Shown here in pieces: positions 28,401 to 39,900 of a stretch of 64,000 nt of DNA (position 1 is its first letter; every line of letters starts with the position of its first letter). The notes under the pieces were generated by a model that searched no databases, was not told the DNA's origin, and saw only the letters and a program-made list of their open reading frames with translations. The position numbers were made by a program, and so were the translations under genes. This DNA comes from Telmatactis stephensoni (taxonomy: Eukaryota > Cnidaria > Anthozoa > Actiniaria > Isophelliidae). The stretch covers positions 124,001 through 188,000 of the forward strand of contig JALIZF010001876.1 of the NCBI GenBank assembly GCA_029948255.1, written 5' to 3'.

Positions 28401-31400
28401 ATGACTCAAGGGAAATGGGTTTGTGTTCGAGATAGCGGGGGTTCGAGATAACCGATAGTAATTGACTGAAAAATGACAAGGGGAATGGGTTTGTGTTCGA
28501 GATAGTGGGGGTTCGAGATAACTGATAGAAATTGACTGAAAAATGACTCAAGGTAAATGGGTTTGTGTTCGAGATAGCGAGGGTTCGAGATAACCGATAG
28601 AAATTGACTGGAAAAATGATTCAAGGTAATGGGTTTGTGTTCGAGATAGCGGGGGTTCGAGATAACCGATAGTAATTGACTGAAAAAATGACTCAAGGGA
28701 AATGGGTTTGTGTTCGAGATAGCGGGGGTTCCAGATAACCGATAGTAATTGACTGAAAAAATGACTCAAAGGAAATGGGTTTGTGTTCGAGATAGTGGGG
28801 GTTCGAGATAACCGATAGAAATTGACTGAAAAAATAACTCAAGGGAAATGGGTTTGCGTTCGAGATAGCGAGGTTTTTGAGTTAAAGGGTTCGAGTTAGC
28901 GGGGGTTCTAGTGAGGTATTAGAATACTAACCACAATCCTAGACGAGATTTTCCTAGTAGGTGTGCCGGATCCAAGGCTATTCATGAAATACAAACCACC
29001 TGGTGTATATCCAAAGGGAACTTCGTCAAGATAACTATGTACTGAGCCGTCTGTATCGGTATCGTCTTCGAGACGCCACGCTGAACCTAGGAAAACATCA
29101 CATTCAGGACAAGTTCTGATATTGATCTTTTTAAACAGAGTGTACACCAATTTTATGATTTACAATGCCTTTTCCGGTAGATAACTCCTTTGGTGGATAT
29201 GTGCATAGTAGTATTTTCGAGCAGTATATTTTGCACATCAAATTAAAGCTCATTACTAGAACACGCTCCCTCACGTGGAAATGGGAATGGAACGAATTTA
29301 AAACCGACTACGAAGAAGACTACACACAAATGCGTTAACGTAAGCCCGCCCGCGGATCCACACCGATACGGTTCAAACTCTGGACTGAGGAATAAATAAC
29401 TGATAAGCTATCGCGTGGGAGGTAAAATTAGAGTATTACAGAAGATCCCACCAAGTCACAGAAAAGACCAAACTTCTATCCTTTGCTACCAGTTCAAGAT
29501 AATAAAATGACGATTTAGTCTTCCAAATTAATCTGCGTTGTAGCCCTTTAGGGGGAGAGAAGGGCAAAGGAATGGGAAGGGGACTGAAGTGGCGGGAAAA
29601 AAGTCATCAGAGCACAGAACTGCAAACATACTTTTTGCTGAAAGAGAAAACTTTAGCTTGAGCGGTGCCTTGAACATGTGACGTCCATTTTTCACATGAG
29701 GTGGGGCACCTTCACCAGGGCTGATAGGAATGGAGGATATCGTAAATGCTCGTAATAGCGGTGGTCGAGATCGCACCGGACTCCGCAACGGATGGGGCTT
29801 CTCCAAACTGAAAAAGCAAATATTGAGATTATCAGTTTAACAAATTTATATTGGCTTTCCGGAGTATGGACTCTTATTTCCCAACATTTTACGTCATACA
29901 TGGTCAAGATGTTAACTAGTTTTGACCATGTGTTTTCGAGCGCGCGCGCAATCAAACGATGACGTACATCGTTGATATGGACATTTATTTACCACAAATC
30001 AATTTGTTATAGAAAATTTGCTAGAAGGGCTTTTTAGTTTCTCCGCCTCAACTCGAAATGATTGACGGATCTGGAAAATAAATTTTAAACTGAAGTTGAC
30101 AAACATCAAAACAAGCTTGAGTGAAGAACCAACAAGCTTTTCTCCTACAAAATTCTTGAGGTTTATAAGCACTCGAGCTTGATTCAAGTAGCACTGGTGG
30201 AAAACAAACAACCTCCAGTCAGACGCAAATGGTGCTGCAGCTTGTGGAGATGTTCCGGTCCTTAGTCACCATGGCACCAAGTCCATTGTCACATGGTCAC
30301 GTTTTGCAGTGGGAATTTGATCTAATAGAGTCGTTGTTCCTTCAGTCGTGGGCTGTCCTAAATCACTTCAGACACAACAATATGTGCAGCGCGAACATAC
30401 CAACTCTTGTTTCAACATTGTTCCATTTGACTCACCCACAGAACACGAGTTTCCACATTTGTATAAACTTCTTGATAATTGTCACTTTGACCACTCAGAC
30501 AAGTTTATAATCGCGGCCCGCTGATGTTCTTGATCATCTGCTCTTTTCTTATCGGCAGGAACAGGGAAAAAATCCCAAGAGCATCACCATAAAAATTCAT
30601 AGCTTCGACTATTTCATATATCTCATTAGGGAGTTTATTGCAGTAACATTTAGATTTAGATTTTCCGAAAAGGCTCCGAAAGTATTTTTTTCGAACGGGC
30701 CGGGATTCAGTAGAAGAAATATTAAGTATAGCACATGTAAAAAAGAAGGAAAAAAAGATAAAAAGGGAAAAGAAAAAAGGGAAAAGGGAAAAGGGAAGTA
30801 AGATAGAAACGAGCAAACTTTCATGCCTATTCGCTCTTTATGAATGATTTTTTTGCTAAAACTTCAATTGTAAGAGGCGTTTCAATTGGGGCTGATTATT
30901 TTAAAAATGTTATAAAACACCCACTTGCACACAACAAAATTTTCTCGTTTATCGAGAGTGAATTAAAGCTCTAGTACTTCAACATAAATTTGTCAGTTCT
31001 CATAATATCATACTCACCAAAATTAAGAGTCGGTGAGAGCAAAACACGGTTTTCTGTCCGTTTGAAATTATATCCTACATCAATTTTGATTAAGACGCTC
31101 GATGAAACAAACCAAGCGATTCCCCACGTTGACACAAAACTTGTTTATTAAGCCTTGAATAATACCCATTTTCTCGATGGATTTGGAGTCCAATAATATC
31201 CTGTCTCGGGTCGGAATCTTCGTTTGAGTAAATGAATTGATCGGAAGGAATTAAGCTTTACAAACAGAAATTATCTTCGAAATAAATTAAGCAACTACAA
31301 TTCATTCTGACTAATCGAGCACCTTGCTTCCGTAAGCTGCTCGATTTTAGAGAGTAGACGCGTCAGTTGTAGCTGTCAACTTACTAGAAAAAAACGCCTT

Positions 31401-34400
31401 AAACTCGACTTTAACTGGAGAGAGACAACAGGTAAGTGTCAAAGGGAGTTTTTGGGTTTATCAACTCGGTAATTACTTTACAAAAACACATCAACATATG
31501 GGACAATCTAGCTGACAATGCTTCACAGAGCATACAAGTATACATGTAGTACTAGACGAAGTGAATCATGTTTTTATCAAAGGGGACATTTCGCCTTGAT
31601 CCTGGCTTGTAAACCTTAGAGATATAGAAGAGTTTTAAATGAAACTTGAATTTAAATCGAAATTGTATTGAATTGTTATCTCTTCCAGGCCAAGAATTGA
31701 AGCAAAATTTCTAAGGGCCCGTTCACATGAAGGCGGTGAGTTGTCCCTGGGAATAGGGAAAACTTTTGTTTTCTTTTCCCCGGGAGACACAAAACAAATG
31801 AGTTATCCCTGCTACCAGGGACAACTCGCCTTCATGTCAACGGGCCCTGAAATGAAAACCATCTAGTTGAATGAAAATCAAAAAATCAAAAATTAAACAT
31901 GAATGCATGCCCTAATCAGATTAGAAACTGTGTATTTTCCAGTAAAAAATATTGGAATGGTATAAAAATCGATTAAAAAATAATAATAATAATAGTAATA
32001 ATAATAATAATAATTTTAATTTTATAATAATAATAATAATAACAACAACAACAACAACAACAACAACATGATAATAATAATAATAATAATTTTTAAAATT
32101 TTATAATAATAATAATATTTTTTCTAAATAATAAAAAAAATCTAATGTTAATAATAATAAAAACTAAAATTTTTTAATGAAAATATACCAATAATTAATA
32201 GAGGTATAATATAAATTATTTTTATAATAACAAAAGATAATAATCTTTAATAAAAAATTAATTATATGTAAAAAAAAAATATACAATAAACTATAAAATA
32301 ACAACAAGAATATGAGCACCAGTCAATCTAATGTCATGTCCTTAACCAGCAATTTCTCAATTGATATAATCGTTGGGCACGATATATTACAATAGATAAT
32401 TTGAAGATCTTGTCCCACGTAGACACAGCAATGCTCCCCTGAGTATCGCAAAAGATACTTTAGTTCTGATCCATTGCATTGTTGCTGCATATGTCTCTCC
32501 CTTTTTTATTGATATGAGCTCGGCCAAACGCGAATGGAATCTCTTACATTCTTCTGACATACCACCAGTTGTCGTATAGACGAGGGGAGTGAACGTTCCA
32601 TGTTCTATTTCTAATATTCTGGTTGCATACTGCCTCTTCTTTTCTGTTTCATGCTGTTTGTAAATTTGCTGTGGGTTCATCTCTTTGTAGGAATCCGCGT
32701 TCGGGTGACAAACCCTTACGTCAAAAAAGGCGGATCTTTGTCTTTCCCAGAACCCCCTTGCATGAATATCAACTCTAGCTCCATCATCTTTGTTAGCTCC
32801 TCTGTTAAGCGTTTCTCCGGTGATAGGTTGTAGGCTAGGCTCAATCTGTACATCTGAGCATACCATCTCTAATAATTCAGCTTCCAAATCCCTTAGCTCA
32901 TTGTGCCGTTGGATCACGAACCCTCCATGCTTGCACACCATTGCGTGGTCTACAGTGAAGTTTGCTCCACAAACGCAAATAGAAGGACATTCAGGAATTG
33001 GCCAATCATAACGCAGTTTAATGGCGTCCATGAATTCGCGTTTGTTAAGGGCGAAGTTCATGTCTTTCACAGGAAGGACATTTAGCCAGCTTGAAGCGCC
33101 TTTCTCACCAGCAAGCTCAACTGCTCGATTGGTTTTAGCAGACAATGACCTTTTTACTTCTTCCAGTTTTTCCTTTAAACAATCATCTTTCTCTTTGCGT
33201 ACTGTCTGTTGTAGTGTTTTTGTTTCTTCTGGATCAGGAAGAGTTTGTTCTTGAGACATAATCTTTTGGACGAGGGGTGTTGTTACTTTGATTGAAGCTT
33301 TGTACTGAGCAGTTGCAACTTGACAAGGGTTAATGAGCCCGAGTCCTCCCATTCGTACTGGCAGTGACAACAAATCTCTCTCTTCAGGGGTGCAAGTGTA
33401 GCCTGTAATGGATGGTATTAAAATATCTGCAATAGCTTTCTCCAATGGAATAAGCAGATCCTCAATGTCTGGAAGTGTTCGTAAGAAATATGTCCATCGA
33501 TGCTTTAGGCCAAACGTGAAAGCTGCATAGGATGCTTGCGGTTCTGTTTCTGCAAACTCTGAAAGCTTTGCTACTTCTCTTACCCATTCTTCTACTTTGC
33601 CATTCACATATTCTTCAAAATATTCCCTGGAGCCGAGTACTGCACCCAGATGTCGTTGGCCCTGTGAAGAAACATTTACAGCTGTACCCGCAAAGACCTT
33701 TCTTGCCGTCTCTTCCTTGTCTGATTTCGTGATGAGCCAACATTTCTTAGCATTGGGTAAGTACCCCAAGCTAGGTCCTACTTCATTGAGCCCGTCCCAC
33801 CATTCCTTTAATTCCTCAATCAGTCCTACACCTGTGGCGTCGTCAGCAAACCAGCACTGCTTCGCACTACTGCACACACTCAAATGCGTGATCAGGGGTT
33901 GTAAGCTTATAGCATAGAAGCTCATTGCCAGAGGATCACCTTGGGTGGTTCCTTCAGCAGACGATAGTTCTTTTCCTCCAGTCACAAACAGGCGCGCTGG
34001 TACTCTGTATGTGTTGATGGCATACGTGGCAATGGCTGGACAGAGAATCCTAATATTATGTAAAGCAGCTGCCCTATTCAGGGAGTTGAATGCATTCGTG
34101 GCATCAATAAGTAATACAGCATCTGAATCATCTGCTTCAAAAAGATTATGCATGGCATGGATGCCAGCCTCGCTTCCACTCTTATGACCTGCACATAATT
34201 GCAGGGGTCCACTGGCCTCTAGAACATCTTCCTTTAGCACCTTCGTAACACACTTGGCTATAACTCTTCAAAGTACTTCACCGACGCCAATTGGACGGAC
34301 CTGTCCCTCCCCTTTGTCCAGAGGAATAAGCCTATTAGCTAGTAAAGGCTCAATGGTCAGAGGGTCGACATATTCGGTGCAGAGCCTCCGTGTCATTGCA

Positions 34401-36778
34401 GCCAACGAGTCACAAAGGTTTGCACTTGACTTCTTAAAAGATTTACATGCTAATAATCGCTTGAATCCATTCGCGTCTACTCCAGATGGACCTCCAGCGC
34501 CTTTAGTTCTTAGTGCTGCCTCTCTTATCATTTCCCCAGTGACCTCGCTAAAAACTGACTCATGTACGTCTTCTACTGGACCAAACAATAGGGATCCCAG
34601 CGTAGCAGGTTGTCCTTTGGGGTGCTTATCCTGTAATTGCTTCATGACGTCATCAGTCAGGGGTAATACATCCCCGCCATCACTGTCAGTCAGATATCGC
34701 AGGGCAGAGTTTATTTGCCCTTCCATGATAAGCTTCGCAAATACTTTTGCTTTGTTTGGCGAAGCACCTTTACTTTGATGGGATTTTACAAGTCGCTTCT
34801 GGATCGTCCTACCTTCCCGTAGCAGTTCCTCTATTTTCCCTTCTTTCCATAGAGCTAGCCTCTTCTCTAGGCATTCTTGGTGATCTTTAGCTTTGGACTT
34901 TTGACTAGGTTTTTGCAGTCCTAGCGCCAGGAGAACAATGAACGCTTTTAATGCCACATGTTGACTTTCCGACCTATTATTCCAATCATTTATAAGCTTG
35001 GTTAGCTGGTCAATGAAGTCTTTACCGGTTTTACCATAGGGAACTAGGAAGCTGTTTTTGCGCCAAATGGTGATCTCGTTATAGGCTTTTTCAATTGTTG
35101 AAGAGTTAATTATTATTTCTTTTTCAGGCGATTGACTCCAAACAATTGTTTGCGGTGTATCCACAGATATAAATTCCGGCAGAGACCCCGGCAGCTCCAT
35201 AGAAAAGATCTCATTAATCTCGTCGTTCTGCTCTTCAACTGACTGTTCCTCTGGGACTTGTAAAGTTGGTGTATGCAAATCTGGCGTCGAAACTGATGAA
35301 AAATTTGCATGTTGGTTTTCTTGGTCGCGATTGTTTTGGTTATTATCGGAATTGTAATCCCTTAAACTTACTTCATCCAATGACTTATCTTTAGTAGTGA
35401 TTAAAGAACTTTCTTGAAGTTTTTCAAGCCGTGCTGCTTGATCTCGCAGATTTTGAGCTTTCATTCCTAAATGTAGATATCCACTTTCGTCCCAAAGTTG
35501 TTTCAAGAGTTCAATATAGCCTTTTTTCTTCCCATCATCTTTCCGAGGTGGATTCGCCGACGATACCATTTCTATGGCTTTTCGTTTGCAGGCCAGGACA
35601 TCCCTGTTCATTTGGTCTGTCCATTTTAACTTTTTGGCCGGTTTTGAAGACATTTTAAAACATTTATCTGGAGCAGCGCTACGACTGACTGCTCATCCCG
35701 CCGCCAAGAAAGAGAGCATCATCATCATCATTAATAATAATAAACTTTATTTGAATTCGAATTTAAGATAGCAAATACACGCTAATATCTCCGAATACAT
35801 GATTGATGGTTGGTTTTCAGGTTTCAACGTTGCAAAATGTTCAAGATGGACAAAATATGCATTTATAAAGCGAAATCACCATCTCTGATCTTTTGCTGAT
35901 TATTGTGACTGCGCTTGCGCAGTAACAGTATCATAGCAAATACCTTAAAATCCAAAATTCACAATTTTCGCCTTGTCAACGTCTTTGAAGAAAATACCTT
36001 CATGCATCTTCTAAAATACACCTGAGTTTGAATGCTCCAAAGCCTTACAACACACTAGCTAAGCGTATGCGAAAATTTCTCTTTTAATAATTTAACGGCA
36101 GAATAATACCCGTAAAAGCAGTCGTTTAGTCCTCGTCGACCACCCGCGAATCTAAAGTGTCCACTTTCCATCCTTTCGGATAACAGTGGAATAATGAGTA
36201 TTAGAATACTGGGTGGGTCAGTAAAATTATTGAACATGTGACTATGTAAATGGAGTTTTCAAAAATTATCATAACAAAGCTATCAGTCTTAGTAATATCA
36301 GTATACATATACCTAACAGAACAACGATTAAGATAGTTCTAAATGTGCTATTTAACTAGTTGTACATCGATGTTGCCCAGCCTGCGAGCCGACGCTTAAG
36401 GAAAGGGAAGAGGAGAACATATAGCTCTTTTGTCGTATTGTTAGAAGGGCATTTTTATCTACATTTTAGATGTCATAATACTCTTAGTCAATAAACACTC
36501 GCTACGCCTTATTTGGTAATATTTCCATATTTGGTAAGTATATGTAGCTACCAGTGTTCAGGAAGATGCTGAAATCTCATCCAATGGTAATATTGCTATA
36601 GATTACTGATACAAACCTATTTCAAAAGGAAAACGGCTTTTTAAGAGTAGAAACAAGAAGGAAGGAAGGCAGACAATATGAGAAGAAATGAATGAATGGA
36701 TGGATGGAAGAATAAATGGAAGAAAGGAAGAAAGAAGAAAGGAAGGAAGGAAGGAAAGAAAGAAAGAAGGAAAGAGAG

Positions 36779-36843
<65 letters not shown>

Positions 36844-36945
36844 AAGAAAGGAAGAAAGAAAGAAAGGAAGGAAGAAAGGAAGAAAGGAAGGGAGAAAGAA
36901 AGAGAGAGAGAGAGAAAAAGAAAGGAAGAAAGAAAGAAAGAAAGG

Positions 36946-36978
<33 letters not shown>

Positions 36979-39900
36979 AGAAGTTAACCGAAACCGAATA
37001 GCAAAAATAAAACCTTATGTTGAAAGAAACTAAAGTGATTTTGCCAAGAAGCCATCAACTACATTGACAACAATTCATGCTTACCAGTTCTTGGTCATCA
37101 GATATCATATACAAACTGCCACAACGTAAGATCTTATCCTAGAAAATTGTCACCGAAGCAAGAGCTTGTCAGCTTCTTATCTCACTCCTTATTTGCGCTT
37201 TATATCAAATGGAACTTGTAATGCAATATATGTCAGAGATACCTAGAAAATTCTACGTAATTCTTAACTATTACGTGATGTTCACGCTTTTATTTCACTT
37301 TTATTTGTACTGTGAATTACGACAAAGGCGCACCCTACAAATAATCTAAACGAAAAAAAACTAAATCTTTGTTTGTGATAAGATCAAAAGCTGTATTGTC
37401 TATCATTTGTCAGGTTCTATTGACAAAAACTTACAGCAAAACAACTGAAACCATCGCGACGATGCAGACAGCTCAACGTGGACGAACTGAAATTGCGCGC
37501 AGACACACACAAGCCGCCAAACAGTTTAACATGATCTCTAAGTACAACTTTAACCAATTTGAGTTAGTCAATAAGGTTAAAGAGACGTAGAATGTAATAT
37601 CTTTTCAACGTTTAATTTTGAAAAAATTCTCAGATTTCTAACAAATTTAGCTTCGTTTCAAATGGACGTTGGCAAGGGGAAAAAATGAAAGGAAATCGAC
37701 TCTTAAGGTTGCTGCTCCGAGTCGCACGTTTGTTGGACATCCATTATGTGAAAGGAAAAAACACTTTCACTCAAAAATGATCTAAAATGACTTTTAAAAT
37801 TACATTGTTCTAATAGATGAGAGCGTGGGATTCATATTTTTCTTGAAACATAGAAAATACAGCTTTTGATATAATAACAATCGAAAAATGTGCGAGAGTA
37901 ATCATTCGTGATGAATGAGATGAGTGAAATACATATTTATACATTCATTCATTCGTTCATTCATTTTGAATTGTTGAGTCGTTTGTTCGTTTATTCAGTA
38001 TACCTTTATTTAAACACCGAAAAAATAAAATCACCAGTAAAATATATATCTACAAAGAACAAGACCAATTTAAAAAGCGATTTTTGTAGTTTCTGTAGGC
38101 CAATTTACACAATACAAATTCGGCTGTTACGTGCGACAACAACAAAAGATTGTAGGATTTTAAAACATGTTAACCTTTTGTTCTTGTCGCACGTAACAGT
38201 TGAAAGCAAGTTGTAGGGTTGTTGAATGCCTCAAGTTTTAAGCAAAAATTGTATCGTGAAATTAAAAAAACATTCCCTTATGGATTTACACTCTACTGAA
38301 ATTTGAAAATTGGATTCAAAGCGAGGCTTAGACTGAAAGTAAGCTGCGTGCGCAACCTTAATCTATAAACATTGCAACATTGTTCTATTGGATTTTTTCG
38401 TCATTTCCTTAATTAATTTTTCAGTCCAATTCTTAATATTATTTTTCAAATTAATTTATTAATGTAATTTTTCAATGCAATACTGTTAGTCCAAACGCCA
38501 AACACCAAACAAATACGTACGTGGAAAGTTCGCGTCTGAATCAATTTGGAACGGAGGTTTTGAATTAGAACGTTCGGCACGTGGCTGCTACGCCCAAATG
38601 GTATATTGTCTGAACTAGGCCGGCCATATAATTAGCCTTTTCCCAATCAAGTCGGGAATTTAAATTTAATCCATTAAAAAATAAGCCCCATAAAATAAAA
38701 AAACATGTAGAATATTGACCAAATTGCACTTATTTAAATATTAATTTTTTTATATATATATGACGTATGACCGTATAATATTGGTATATTATGACGAAAA
38801 TCTTTTTGTTCAAAACAAAAACAAATTAAAGCTCTAAAATGATATTTTTGTTCAAAACCAAAACATTCTTCTCCATATATGTTGTGATATTGTAAATATA
38901 CTTTTGACTTTTACTTGCTATTTGTTTGAGACGTTTTGACTGTAAATTAACAATCTTGATCATTTGGTATATAAAAAACTATACATAGAGATATATTTCA
39001 AAAAATATTATGACAGTGTCCACATGCGCTTGAATCATTGTTCAGTTCTTTCATGCATCTGGAATGTTGTGGTTTTAAATTATTTTTTATTTCAAATTTT
39101 CAAACCAATTTAATATTTTCTTATATTATTATAATCATAATCTAGGACAATACCAAATAAAAACCAAACTGATTTGAACATTTTAAAACCAAAAATATTT
39201 TCAAACCACAAGACATTTATCATGCTGACATTGATAGATACTGTCTGTTGTAAAAATAAAAGACAAAATTCTTCAATATATATATCCACAAATTGGGCAC
39301 CTAAATAATTTTTTTTATATAATAATTTGTTATAACGTCACAGATGCCCTGAATCCCTAAGGACATCCTGCCATCTTAAAGCTAAAATACATACAGTTCA
39401 TAAAATGTTAAAAATCCACATCTATGTAGGTGTCACATAAAAAGTAATTTCAACTAATTAAAACCAGACAAAAACAAATTATGCTTTTGTCTTAAATTCA
39501 AAATAAAACAATCAAAACCACTGCAGCATGAAGTGGCTTTAAAAGGTTAAGTGTGAGGTATCCTGATTAGGAAACTAATCACAATAAGGATTATGGAAGA
39601 AAATATAAATATATATATATGTATGCAATATAAAACTTAATAATTAAATAGAATATATACTTTTATATTTAAGCAATATAAAACGTGTGTGCATCTGTAT
39701 TGTAATATAAACACAATAGGAGATGTATAGCACCAAGTGAAAATTGCGAGCACATTTTATATTGCTTAAATTATTAATATAAGGTACTAATATTTGAATC
39801 ACCAAATAATTTAAAAAAAGGATAAGAAATAAATTAGTTGCATAGATCTGATCACATTCACATGGAGAACGTGCATGAAGAGTAATAAGTATGATTATTA

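Noticed and set aside
28321..28769. Overlapping frames rich in YLEHKPI and LSVISNP
   Set aside because: Translation of the about 72-bp minisatellite between ANKFN1 exons 4 and 5.
30229..30510. 93-codon plus-strand frame
   Set aside because: No motif, no splice continuation, inside the proposed ANKFN1 intron 2.
34254..34778. 174-codon plus-strand frame
   Set aside because: Shadow of the retrotransposon ORF on the opposite strand.
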